A stretch of DNA of 7,236 nt from Methanocorpusculaceae archaeon UBA456 (GTDB lineage Archaea > Halobacteriota > Methanomicrobia > Methanomicrobiales > Methanocorpusculaceae): NCBI GenBank assembly GCA_002496395.1, contig DAJQ01000027.1, positions 98,606 to 105,841 of the forward strand, in the 5' to 3' direction. This document shows positions 1-6,520 of the stretch, one piece after another. Numbering within the stretch: position 1 is the stretch's first letter; every line of letters begins with the position of its first letter. Below the pieces are notes generated by a model. That model saw nothing but the letters and a program-made list of their open reading frames with translations. It was not told the DNA's origin and did not search any database. A program made the translations under genes and the position numbers.

Positions 1-1268
1 AAACCGGTATTCTTCCCAAAACTGCGCGAAAATATCTTCTCTTTCAGAGAATCCGGAACGCCAGGTCCGTCATCTTCCCAGATGATCAGGAGATCCCTCT
101 TCTCAGTCTCACAGTGAATCCTGATCGCTGTTGCTCCTTCTGCATGCCGGATCGTGTTGTCATAGAGGTTGAAGAAGACCTTCTCTGCCATTCGATCTGC
201 ATAGATCGAGATCTCCTGACAGTCATATGTGATTGAAATGTCGCCTTCTGGAATCTTTCTGATCATATCATGGAGTGAAAGCCACGCAGGTTCCTTCACG
301 CCGAGCTCCTCGTACTGATCGGTGAAGTCGATCTGCCGCCTGATATTCATGGATGAGGCCATAATCCGGTTGATAAGATCCCTCTCTTCAGGATTACCTC
401 TTTCATCCCCGCCGCATTCGAGCAGGCCAAGGTAGCCGATGATCATGGTGATCTCGTTTAAGATGTCATGGCGGGTGATACTCGCGAGGATCTGGAGTTT
501 CCGGTGTGCGAGAGAGAGGGCTTCGGCTGCCGCCTTCTCCTCGGTGACATCCATCCCGAAGATGATCGCACCGTCGGGATCTCCCAACTCATCATAGACC
601 GGGCAACCTTTCAGGTGGAAGATCCTCCCGTCCGGAAGCGTGACATCGCCCTCCTCGATCCTGCCGGTTTCGATTGCCCTGAGCACCGGGCAGTCCCCGC
701 ATTCAAAGGCACTTTCCTGCCATATCTCGTGACAACGGGCTCCGATGAGATCCTCAGGCTCCCTCCCGGCAGAGGCCGCTGCCAGCCTGTTTGCATACCG
801 GATGGTATAATCGGGATTGACATAGGTGAGCATCACCGGCATTGCATTGAGGACGGTCGCCTTCTCTTCCTCAGAACGCCTGAGTTTCTTCTCCATCCCA
901 TGCTTGTAGAGTGCCACCTCGATGGTGGTCTTCAGCTCCTGCTCCCGGACCGGCTTCAGGATGTATCCATATGGCTCGGTCTTTTTTGCCTCTCTGATGA
1001 ATTCGTCATTTGAAAAGGCGGTCAGGTAGATGATTGGAATATCGCTTTTCGCCCGGATCTCAACTGCCGCGTCAATGCCGGTCCTCTTGCCGGCGAGCTT
1101 GATATCCATCAGGATCAGGTCAGGCTTCTCCTCCATGGCCTTCTGGATCGCGAGCTCTGCGGTCTGGGCAATGCCGCAGACGGAATATCCAAGATTCGTC
1201 AGATGCTTACTGATTGCCATTGCGGTGACGGCTTCATCCTCAACGATCAATATTCTGGCAGTGCTCAT
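1..1268 (-). CDS. Receiver-PAS-histidine kinase (hybrid sensor kinase), 3' end cut by window
   Basis: Cytosolic two-component signalling protein; 422 codons are visible and the frame is open at the left edge. By alignment with the neighbouring kinase about 42 C-terminal residues are missing, so the full length is near 464. Residues 4-120 are a response-regulator receiver: acidic pocket E10/D11, phosphoacceptor D55 in LILMD, T83 and K105 (ILKP). Residues 135-245 form a PAS domain with C179, C190, C193 and C222, probably a metal, Fe-S or redox site (inference). The H-box is SITRHDILN with H267 as the likely phosphorylated histidine. The ATPase domain shows the N-box (N371 in YDNTIRHA) and G1 box (DDGPG, 399-403); the G2 box falls at the cut. 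There are no TM segments. Start ATG at 1268 is preceded by GGAGAG nine bases upstream. The receiver may take phosphate from another kinase and modulate this one; there is no DNA-binding output domain. The family assignment is firm, the stimulus unknown. Confidence 0.93.
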   Translation of the reverse strand, partial: MSTARILIVEDEAVTAMAISKHLTNLGYSVCGIAQTAELAIQKAMEEKPDLILMDIKLAGKRTGIDAAVEIRAKSDIPIIYLTAFSNDEFIREAKKTEPYGYILKPVREQELKTTIEVALYKHGMEKKLRRSEEEKATVLNAMPVMLTYVNPDYTIRYANRLAAASAGREPEDLIGARCHEIWQESAFECGDCPVLRAIETGRIEEGDVTLPDGRIFHLKGCPVYDELGDPDGAIIFGMDVTEEKAAAEALSLAHRKLQILASITRHDILNEITMIIGYLGLLECGGDERGNPEERDLINRIMASSMNIRRQIDFTDQYEELGVKEPAWLSLHDMIRKIPEGDISITYDCQEISIYADRMAEKVFFNLYDNTIRHAEGATAIRIHCETEKRDLLIIWEDDGPGVPDSLKEKIFSRSFGKNTG

Positions 1269-1277
1269 CAGGTTCTT

Positions 1278-1283
1278 CTCTCC
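1278..1283 (-). promoter_or_regulatory. Ribosome binding site of the receiver-kinase gene
   Basis: GGAGAG on the minus strand, nine bases before the ATG at 1268. It supports that start, which also places the receiver's first beta strand (ARILIVED) right at the N-terminus as is usual for this domain. Confidence 0.6.
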
Positions 1284-1309
1284 ATGGTAAACCGTGAAAC
1301 AACTATATT

Positions 1310-1337
1310 GTATAAAAACTCTTTGTTTATATAAAAG
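1310..1337 (-). promoter_or_regulatory. Candidate archaeal promoter of the receiver-kinase gene
   Basis: Two TATA-like boxes on the minus strand lie in the 159-base gap between the kinases: TTTTATATAA (1336-1327) and TTTTTATAC (1318-1310). Archaeal transcription usually begins about 25 bases downstream of the box, giving a short leader in either case. The presence of a promoter suggests the second kinase can be transcribed on its own, not only by read-through from the first. Which box is used cannot be told from sequence. Confidence 0.5.
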
Positions 1338-1352
1338 CTCTGGTGATCAGAG
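1338..1352 (-). terminator. Possible small hairpin terminator between the two kinase genes
   Basis: A 5-bp inverted repeat (CTCTG / CAGAG, loop of five) is followed on the minus strand by CTTTT. It lies 76 bases beyond the stop codon of the upstream kinase. The stem is short and the T run doubles as the start of the next TATA box, so termination here is only a possibility. Confidence 0.25.
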
Positions 1353-1427
1353 ATCGTTGAATTGTTTTTCTTCCAAATAATGAATATCATTGCTCATGGT
1401 ACTTGGGTCAGGATGGCAGCATCAAAA

Positions 1428-3251
1428 TCACGCTGCTCTCTCAAACTTCCCCTTCTGTACCCTGATCTCAAACCTCGCCCCTTTCCCGGGTATTCCGTTC
1501 TCGGTGATGGTGATCCCGGTGATCGCCAGGATCTCTCGGGAGAGGAAGAGCCCAAAACCGGTATTCTTCCCAAAACCACGGTTAAATATCTTCTCCTTCA
1601 TCTCCTCCAAAACACCCACACCATCATCTTCCCAGATGATCAAAAGATCCCCGTCATCTGTCTCACAATGGATATGAATCCCGGTTGCACCATCCGCATG
1701 CCGGAGGGTGTTGTCATAGAGGTTTTCAAAGACCTTCTCGATCATCGGGTCGGCAAAGATCGAGATCCCGGAACAGTCATTCTGGATCGGAAGCTGGTCA
1801 GTGGCAACCTTTTTGATCTGCTTCTCCAGCAGAAGCCATCTCGGCTCATCGATCCCGAGATTCTCGTACTCCCGGGTGAACTCGATTGCACGCTGGATGT
1901 TCTGGGATGCGGTCTTGATCCGGTTGAGATAGTGCGCCTGTGTCTCATCGACACTCATCTCTTCCGCGAACTCAAGGAACCCGAGGACGGTGGTGATATG
2001 ATTGAGGATATCATGCCGGGTGATACTCGAGAGGATCTGGAGTTTTTCGCTGGTCAGCCTGAGTACATCCTCCGCTGCCCTCTCACGGGTGATATCAATC
2101 CCGAACTCGATGATCCCCTCGAAGTTCCCGTCATCATCATAGACAGGGCATCCCTTCTGGTGGAAGATTCGCCCATCCGGCAGCTGTACCTCCCCTTCCT
2201 CGATCCTGTTGCTCGCCATTGAGCTGAGCACCGGGCAGTGTTCACAGGACTCTGATCGCCCATGCCAGATCTCAAAGCAGTGGCGGCCGATCAGATCCTG
2301 CGGGCTCATACCAACAACTGCTGCCGATGCCCGGTTCGCATACCGGACGGTCAGATCGGGATTTAGGTATGCGAGCATCACCGGCATCGAATCGAGGATG
2401 GTTGACTTCTCCCTCTCCAATTCCCTGAGTGCCTCTTCAGCAGCTTTCCGCTCGGTGATGTCACGGACGACTGAGAGGACAAGGGTTTCATCAGGATGCC
2501 TGATGAGACGTGAGCTGACCTCAACCGGAAAGATTGTCCCGTCTTTCCTCTTCTGATCTGATTCAAAGATGGCATGCCCCTGCTCAAAGAGTTCCTTCAT
2601 CCGATTGGGTGCCTCGCGAATTGCCTTCTCCCCGGCGATATCGATGACGGTGAGACCGAGCAGTTCTTCCCGTGTATAGCCGAGGCTCTCGCATGCCCGT
2701 CCGTTCACCTCGTTGAATTTTCCCGGCATGCCATCTGCGTCAATTCCATTGAGGAAGATCGCATCGCCTGCCGCCTCGAAGAGTGCGAGGTAGCGGTCTT
2801 TTGTCTCGGTGATGATCTGCTGGGCTGAATACAGCTCATCGATATGCGACTTGATCTCCTCTTCAGATGCAAGCAGCTCTTCGTTTGTTGCCGTGAGCTC
2901 GTCATTTGACTGGCTGAGCAGGTTCACAAGCTCGGCCCTCTGCATAGAGAGGTAGGTGACCACGACTGCAATCAGGATGAATAAGAGCACCCTGACTGCC
3001 GCACCCTGGAGCAGATCGAAGTCAGTGGTGGCTGCCGCAAAGAGGAAGAAGTAGAGTCCGGCAAGCAGGATGGAGAAGAGCAGTCCCCTCTTATAATAGT
3101 AGATACACGCGATGATGATCGGGATGTAGTAGAGGTTCTGGAAGATGATGAACCAGCCGATGGAGAGGGAATAGAGGTTGACAATGATACAGATCGCTGT
3201 CGTTATGGTGAGTACTATAAATGGTATTCTCTCTGATTGATTGCTCGCCAT
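1428..3251 (-). CDS. Membrane-bound PAS-PAS sensor histidine kinase
   Basis: A complete 607-residue sensor kinase. Four hydrophobic helices (about 9-29, 33-52, 56-74 and 84-102) anchor it in the membrane with almost no external domain, so the stimulus is probably in the membrane or cytoplasm. A charged coiled coil follows (about 103-150). The first PAS domain spans about 150-268 and ends in the usual DITERKAAEEAL linker. The second spans about 281-392 and carries C325, C336, C339 and C368, spaced exactly as in the neighbouring kinase. The H-box is SITRHDILN with H413. The ATPase domain has the N-box (N510, N514), G1 (DDGVG, 542-546) and G2 (GFGLFL, 565-570), so it should be active. From residue 281 onward it is clearly homologous to the kinase at 1-1268, roughly 60% identical by eye. 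Start ATG at 3251 has AAGGAG four bases upstream. The target is unknown; the receiver domain of the adjacent kinase is one candidate. Confidence 0.94.
   Translation of the reverse strand: MASNQSERIPFIVLTITTAICIIVNLYSLSIGWFIIFQNLYYIPIIIACIYYYKRGLLFSILLAGLYFFLFAAATTDFDLLQGAAVRVLLFILIAVVVTYLSMQRAELVNLLSQSNDELTATNEELLASEEEIKSHIDELYSAQQIITETKDRYLALFEAAGDAIFLNGIDADGMPGKFNEVNGRACESLGYTREELLGLTVIDIAGEKAIREAPNRMKELFEQGHAIFESDQKRKDGTIFPVEVSSRLIRHPDETLVLSVVRDITERKAAEEALRELEREKSTILDSMPVMLAYLNPDLTVRYANRASAAVVGMSPQDLIGRHCFEIWHGRSESCEHCPVLSSMASNRIEEGEVQLPDGRIFHQKGCPVYDDDGNFEGIIEFGIDITRERAAEDVLRLTSEKLQILSSITRHDILNHITTVLGFLEFAEEMSVDETQAHYLNRIKTASQNIQRAIEFTREYENLGIDEPRWLLLEKQIKKVATDQLPIQNDCSGISIFADPMIEKVFENLYDNTLRHADGATGIHIHCETDDGDLLIIWEDDGVGVLEEMKEKIFNRGFGKNTGFGLFLSREILAITGITITENGIPGKGARFEIRVQKGKFERAA
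1555..1576. repeat. 22-bp exact repeat of window positions 1-22
   Basis: Direct copy of the first 22 bases of the window; sequences diverge at position 23 versus 1577. It lies in the G2-box coding region (FGKNTGF) of both kinases and is a remnant of the gene duplication rather than a mobile repeat. Confidence 0.75.
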
Positions 3252-3255
3252 AGTA

Positions 3256-3261
3256 CTCCTT
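3256..3261 (-). promoter_or_regulatory. Ribosome binding site of the membrane kinase
   Basis: AAGGAG on the minus strand, four bases before the ATG at 3251. It is a good Shine-Dalgarno match that fixes the start and makes a leaderless transcript unlikely. Confidence 0.65.
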
Positions 3262-3283
3262 ATTTCTGATAAAACAGTGTTTG

Positions 3284-3293
3284 CATTATGTAA
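3284..3293 (-). promoter_or_regulatory. Weak TATA-like box for the membrane kinase
   Basis: TTACATAATG on the minus strand lies 33-42 bases before the ATG at 3251, which would give a leader of about 10-15 bases containing the AAGGAG site. A second AT-rich string, TTTTATC (3274-3268), is too close to the start to serve a transcript with a Shine-Dalgarno site. The match to the archaeal TATA consensus is poor. Confidence 0.3.
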
Positions 3294-3408
3294 CCTTAAT
3301 GGCTACGCCTGATTGCCTCACTGCTGTGTTCCATAGTTCTGATGGATGCTCACCACACATTTTGTTAAAATTCAAAAACATTTATCACTCCCCATTCTAT
3401 TCAAGATT

Positions 3409-3425
3409 AAATAGGTGTGTTTAAG
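3409..3425 (+). promoter_or_regulatory. 17-nt shared upstream element, copy 1
   Basis: AAATAGGTGTGTTTAAG matches the element at 6463-6479 in 14 of 17 positions, and all three differences are purine transitions. Each copy begins exactly 52 nt before the start codon of its substrate-binding-protein gene. It overlaps a TATA-like string (ATTAAATA, 3406-3413), so it may be core promoter, an operator over the transcription start, or both. Sequence between the element and the start region is not obviously conserved, which favours a specific function. Confidence 0.45.
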
Positions 3426-3450
3426 TAAGCGCATCTCCCATCCTCATACA

Positions 3451-3466
3451 ATGTGGTGTTATGAAT
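3451..3466 (+). promoter_or_regulatory. Conserved translation start region, copy 1
   Basis: Sixteen bases spanning the ATG at 3461 match those at 6505-6520 in 15 positions. GTGGTG just before the start is a near match to the archaeal Shine-Dalgarno GAGGTG but sits very close (one or two bases from the ATG). The same bases also encode a five-codon micro-ORF (ATG at 3451, M-W-C-Y-E, stop TAG at 3466-3468) that overlaps the real start. Confidence 0.4.
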
Positions 3467-4606
3467 AGCCGAATTATTATTATCCTCTGCGGAGCGGTGC
3501 TCCTCTCCCTCCTTGCAGTTGCCGGATGTACGACAGATGCTGGATCTGATCAGAAACCAGCGGGATCAGAGATCACCGTCACCGATGGATTTGGACGGTC
3601 TGTTGTTGTCCCTGCCCCGGTTGAGAGTATCCTCTGCTCGGGATCGGGCGGTGTGCGGTATGCCGTCTATCTCCAGAGCATTGATCGGATCGTCGGCGTG
3701 GACAGCCAGGATAAGAATTACCGCGAGATTGAAGGGAGGCCCTATGCCCTTCTGAACCGCGATCACCTGATGACGCTCCCGCTCTTTGGCGAGCTGCGTG
3801 GAAAGGACGATCCCGAGAAGATCATTGCGATCGCACCCGATCTCGTCTTCAAGACCGGATCGACCGGGACAAGTTACGCGACAAGCGGCCCTGAAGCAGA
3901 TACGCTCCAGCAGAAGACCGGTGTGCCGGTTGTTGCGTTCCCCTATGGCTCCCTCAGAAACGAAGCCGAGAAGGCTGACATGTATGCAGCTCTTTGCCTG
4001 ATGGGAACGGTTCTTGGAAAAGAGGCACGGGCCGAAGCGGTGATCGCCTATATCGAAGATACCATGGCGGATCTCGAATCACGCACCGGCGATATCCCGG
4101 CGGCAGAACAGAAGCGGGTCTATGTCGGCGGTGTCAGCAGTGCCGGAAACCAGGGCATCATCTCGACCGAGCCTGCATATCCTCCATTCCTCTGGGTGCA
4201 TGCGAATAACGTTGCTGCCGGTCTGGGCCCAGCGCATGCCGATGTTGCCAAAGAGGCCCTCGTGGCCTGGGATCCCGAGTACATCTTCATCGATGTGAAT
4301 ACAATCACCTCAGATGATGAAGGCGCTATCGGGCAGCTGAAGTATGATCCGGCACTGAAAGGGCTCACTGCGGTGAAGGAAGGCAGGGTCTATGGCGTCC
4401 TCCCATACAACTTCTATAATGTAAACCACGGAACTGTGCTAGCAGATGCGTATTTTATCGGGAAGGTTCTCTATCCGGACCGGTTTGCGGATATTGATCC
4501 GTCAGAGAAAGCAGATGAGATCTATTCCTTCCTGCTGGGAGCGCCGGCCTTTGAGCTTTTAAACAGCCAGTATGGAAACCTCGGGTTCTCCCAGATCCCG
4601 ATCTGA
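3461..4606 (+). CDS. Lipoprotein substrate-binding protein of an iron-complex/cobalamin-type ABC importer
   Basis: A 381-residue surface protein that should capture a metal chelate and hand it to an ABC permease. A signal peptide (hydrophobic about 4-20) ends in the lipobox LAVAGC, with C23 as the probable anchoring residue. The opening ITVTDGFGRSVVVPAPVESI (38-57) is the hallmark start of the periplasmic-binding family Peripla_BP_2 (FecB/BtuF type); IGxGVD-like text (IVGVDSQ, 77-83) and IAPDLVF (124-130) are its next conserved strands. The length is usual for an archaeal member. CSGSG (59-63) and RPYALLNR (93-100) are conserved in the paralogue at 6515 and may line the ligand site (inference). 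No cognate permease or importer ATPase is adjacent; the neighbouring ABC genes are of the exporter type. The ligand could be a siderophore, haem, corrinoid or another chelate and cannot be told from sequence. The shared upstream element suggests co-regulation with the paralogue. Confidence 0.9.
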   Translation: MNSRIIIILCGAVLLSLLAVAGCTTDAGSDQKPAGSEITVTDGFGRSVVVPAPVESILCSGSGGVRYAVYLQSIDRIVGVDSQDKNYREIEGRPYALLNRDHLMTLPLFGELRGKDDPEKIIAIAPDLVFKTGSTGTSYATSGPEADTLQQKTGVPVVAFPYGSLRNEAEKADMYAALCLMGTVLGKEARAEAVIAYIEDTMADLESRTGDIPAAEQKRVYVGGVSSAGNQGIISTEPAYPPFLWVHANNVAAGLGPAHADVAKEALVAWDPEYIFIDVNTITSDDEGAIGQLKYDPALKGLTAVKEGRVYGVLPYNFYNVNHGTVLADAYFIGKVLYPDRFADIDPSEKADEIYSFLLGAPAFELLNSQYGNLGFSQIPI

Positions 4607-4608
4607 AT

Positions 4609-4627
4609 CCTTTTCTCACTAATTTTT
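4609..4627 (+). terminator. T-tract terminator after the binding-protein gene
   Basis: The 33-base gap between two convergent genes holds CCTTTTCTCACTAATTTTT on the plus strand, starting two bases after the stop codon. Two T runs without a stable hairpin fit the oligo-T terminators of archaea. The minus strand shows no matching T run, so the exporter transcript probably ends within the opposite gene. Confidence 0.45.
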
Positions 4628-4639
4628 CAGCAGGAGGGA

Positions 4640-5395
4640 TCAGATCCGCCTGCTCACCGTCCGTGCATGCAGCCTGATCGCAAGTACGGTGAAGACGATT
4701 GAAAATACCGCCAGTGCTGCGAAATTCACTGCAAGCGAGAAGGTGTTCGTTCCCATGATGCAGTAGCGGGCGATATCGGTGAAGTAGGTGAGGGGGGAGC
4801 AGATCGCAAGCGCCTGCCCTGCAAACGGCAGCTGCTCCACGGGGATGAAGACGCCGCTGATGAAGATGAGCGGGAACTTCAGGAGGGATGAGAGCATCAT
4901 GATGTTTGATGGAACATTCGTTGCCGGTGTCGAGAGGAGGAGCCCGAGTGCCGAGAAGCAGATCGAGGCGAGGATGATCCCGGCTGTGAGCAGGAACGGG
5001 TGGAGAGGGACGATCCCGAGGATCACTCCGATTCCGATTGGGACTACGGCTATCCCGATCCCAAACAGAACAGATGCAAACATATCACCTGCGATCAGGG
5101 TCCTCATCGTGATCGGGCAGGCGATCAGCCGCTCTAAGGTTCGTGCCTGGGCTTCCCAAGGCTGGATCACCGGTGAAACAGCGGTTGCGGTGAAGAAGAC
5201 GGTCATCGCCAGAAGGCCGGAGATGAGAAAGGGCATCGATAATCCCCGGTTTCCGGCGGCAAATGCGAGGAAGAGGAAGAGCGGCATGAAGAGTCCGAAG
5301 ATGACGACGGGCCCTTTTGCATAGTAGATCCGGATATCCTTCTTTGTAATCGCAAAGGCCCGTTTTGCCTGTTCGATGATATGTTCAGGGCTCAT
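4640..5395 (-). CDS. ABC-2 type exporter permease
   Basis: A 251-residue integral membrane subunit of an ABC-2 family exporter. After a short amphipathic N-terminus (MSPEHIIEQAKRAFAITKKD) there are about six hydrophobic segments (roughly 30-48, 52-75, 105-130, 134-157, 165-185 and 222-243). The family signature region is present: AQARTLERLIACPI (82-95) forms the loop that contacts the ATPase, and LKFPLIFISGVFIPVEQLP (172-190) is the typical segment before the last helices. Its ATG overlaps the stop codon of the upstream ATPase gene (ATGA, four bases), implying translational coupling and a two-gene operon. Half-size ABC-2 permeases of this sort usually dimerise and work with two ATPase copies. 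Cargo is unknown; family members export drugs, lipids, peptides or sodium. The family call is firm, the substrate is not inferable. Confidence 0.88.
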   Translation of the reverse strand: MSPEHIIEQAKRAFAITKKDIRIYYAKGPVVIFGLFMPLFLFLAFAAGNRGLSMPFLISGLLAMTVFFTATAVSPVIQPWEAQARTLERLIACPITMRTLIAGDMFASVLFGIGIAVVPIGIGVILGIVPLHPFLLTAGIILASICFSALGLLLSTPATNVPSNIMMLSSLLKFPLIFISGVFIPVEQLPFAGQALAICSPLTYFTDIARYCIMGTNTFSLAVNFAALAVFSIVFTVLAIRLHARTVSRRI

Positions 5396-6339
5396 ACTGT
5401 TCCACCTTCCGTCACCCTGAGAAAGACTTCGTCAAGTGTTGGTGCCAGTGTCCTGAGCACCTCTATCTTCAGCTGGTGTTCTGCTCCAAATGCGCAGATC
5501 GCCCTGATGGTAGAATCGACATCCTCTGTGGTGATCATCCATTTGTCCCCTTCCCGCCTGGCAGACTCGATCCCCTGGAGTGAAGCGAGATTGTCGTCTG
5601 TTCCGGCCGGATCGAAACTGACCTCGATGGTATGCAGCCGTTCGATAGCCATCTTCAGCCGCTCAGGCGAGTCGATGGCAGCAATCTTTCCTTTCCGCAT
5701 AATGGCGACCCGATTACAGAGCCGGTTTGCTTCCTCCATGTTGTGGGTGGTAAGGAAGATGGTGGTACCGCTCTCATGTAGTTCCCGGAGCATGCCGGTG
5801 ATCAGGTGGTTGCTCTGGACATCGAGGCCGGAGGTCGGCTCATCAAGGAAGATCAGGTCAGGCTCATGCAGGAGTGCCATTGCAAGGATCAGCCGCTGTT
5901 TCATCCCTTTTGAGAAGCCCTGTACTAACTGATCCTTTCGTTCAAGGAGGCCGAGGGCACTGAGAAGTGTGTTTGCACGCTCTTCTGCATAGTGTTTCGG
6001 AACACCATAGAGCTCTCCCATCAACATCAGGTTCTGCCAGGCCGAGAGATCGGTATAGGCGTTTGCGGTCTCCGGCACTACTCCGCACCGCTGTTTTGCC
6101 CGGATTGGATCTGAGACGATATCGTGCCCGAAGATCGCAGCGGCTCCTCCATCCGGCCGCATCACTCCGGTCAGCATCCGGGCGGTTGTTGTTTTCCCGG
6201 CACCGTTTGGACCGAGAAGACCGAATATCTCTCCTATTTTGACCGAAAACGAGATTGAGTCGACTGCGACGATATCGGCAAAGGTCTTCCTGAGATCGCT
6301 CGCGGTGATCGCATTTTCCTGATGTTCTGCTTCTTTCAC
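5392..6339 (-). CDS. ABC-2 type exporter ATP-binding protein (DrrA/CcmA-like)
   Basis: A 315-residue ATPase subunit that should power the permease encoded immediately downstream. Walker A is GPNGAGKT (43-50), the ABC signature is FSKGMKQ (142-148, a form usual in this subfamily), Walker B with catalytic glutamate is LIFLDEP (162-168, E167), the D-loop is SGLD (170-173) and the switch histidine is H199. The Q-loop position reads VVPE (E90) rather than VVPQ, seen in some members of this subfamily. Residues after about 225 form a C-terminal extension like that of DrrA-type ATPases (about 90 residues, ending TLDEVFLRVTEG). The start is GTG at 6339, supported by GGAG eight bases upstream and by the ITASDLRKTF strand near the N-terminus; no in-frame ATG fits better. 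It runs divergently from the second binding-protein gene across a 175-base AT-rich gap. Confidence 0.92.
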   Translation of the reverse strand: MKEAEHQENAITASDLRKTFADIVAVDSISFSVKIGEIFGLLGPNGAGKTTTARMLTGVMRPDGGAAAIFGHDIVSDPIRAKQRCGVVPETANAYTDLSAWQNLMLMGELYGVPKHYAEERANTLLSALGLLERKDQLVQGFSKGMKQRLILAMALLHEPDLIFLDEPTSGLDVQSNHLITGMLRELHESGTTIFLTTHNMEEANRLCNRVAIMRKGKIAAIDSPERLKMAIERLHTIEVSFDPAGTDDNLASLQGIESARREGDKWMITTEDVDSTIRAICAFGAEHQLKIEVLRTLAPTLDEVFLRVTEGGTV

Positions 6340-6340
6340 A

Positions 6341-6351
6341 CTCCTCTCTCC
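6341..6351 (-). promoter_or_regulatory. Ribosome binding site deciding the GTG start of the exporter ATPase
   Basis: GGAGAGAGGAG on the minus strand holds two GGAG copies. The upstream copy (6351-6348) is eight bases from the GTG at 6339, a normal distance; the nearer one (6344-6341) is one base away and too close to be the working site. Confidence 0.55.
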
Positions 6352-6422
6352 AGCGTATCAGTCCTGTCTGTATCTCTTTTGGAGGGTGATGGTTGATTAT
6401 AGTTCCTTTCCGAATGATAAAA

Positions 6423-6441
6423 CAAAAATATAAAAATATAT
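6423..6441. promoter_or_regulatory. AT-rich divergent promoter core
   Basis: CAAAAATATAAAAATATAT lies between the divergent exporter ATPase and second binding-protein gene. It offers TATA boxes on both strands: TTTTTATA toward the ATPase (about 90 bases before its GTG) and AAAAATATAT toward the binding protein (about 75 bases before its ATG). A second minus-strand candidate for the ATPase is AACTATAATC (6404-6395). The sequence TATCAC at 6439-6444 recurs at 3383-3388, a similar distance from the other binding-protein gene. Confidence 0.4.
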
Positions 6442-6462
6442 CACAATGAACTACGAAATTAC

Positions 6463-6479
6463 AAATGAGTATGTTTAAG
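6463..6479 (+). promoter_or_regulatory. 17-nt shared upstream element, copy 2
   Basis: AAATGAGTATGTTTAAG, the partner of the element at 3409-3425, at exactly the same distance (52 nt) from its start codon. Unlike copy 1 it does not clearly overlap a TATA box, which argues for an operator or untranslated-leader role rather than a core promoter. The identical 8-base core is TGTTTAAG. Confidence 0.45.
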
Positions 6480-6504
6480 GTGATTCATACATGATATCAA
6501 TATG

Positions 6505-6520
6505 ATGTGGTATTATGAAT
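6505..6520 (+). promoter_or_regulatory. Conserved translation start region, copy 2
   Basis: ATGTGGTATTATGAAT spans the ATG at 6515 and differs from 3451-3466 at one base, which changes GTGGTG to GTGGTA and so weakens the Shine-Dalgarno match. The overlapping micro-ORF is kept (ATG at 6505, M-W-Y-Y-E, stop TGA at 6520-6522; a further ATG in frame at 6502). Confidence 0.4.

Noticed and set aside
468..1013. 181-codon plus-strand ORF opposite the receiver-PAS kinase
   Set aside because: Shadow of the kinase reading frame, which shows receiver, PAS and H-box motifs across the same bases. The ORF lacks a ribosome binding site and any family motif.
1362..2222. 286-codon plus-strand ORF opposite the membrane kinase
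   Set aside because: It lies antisense to a kinase with every catalytic motif intact. Its translation resembles the plus-strand ORF at 468-1013 only because the two sense genes are paralogues. It has no recognisable domain.
3270..3325. CAGTG and CACTG as a possible inverted repeat in the divergent intergenic region
   Set aside because: Only five bases pair across about 40 bases of loop, which is expected by chance.
4788..5324. 178-codon plus-strand ORF opposite the exporter permease
   Set aside because: Shadow of a permease with well-formed membrane helices. The translation is rich in R, K, P and M with no domain.
5392..6339. Glutamate instead of glutamine at the Q-loop of the exporter ATPase (E90)
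   Set aside because: VVPE/YLPE variants occur in functional ABC-2 exporter ATPases and all other catalytic motifs are intact, so this is not a sign of a broken enzyme.
6389..6433. 14-codon plus-strand ORF preceded by a strong GGAGG at 6381-6385
   Set aside because: The Shine-Dalgarno match is good and the spacing is short but possible. However, the peptide ends inside the AT-rich divergent promoter, has no counterpart upstream of the other binding-protein gene, and is too short to support.
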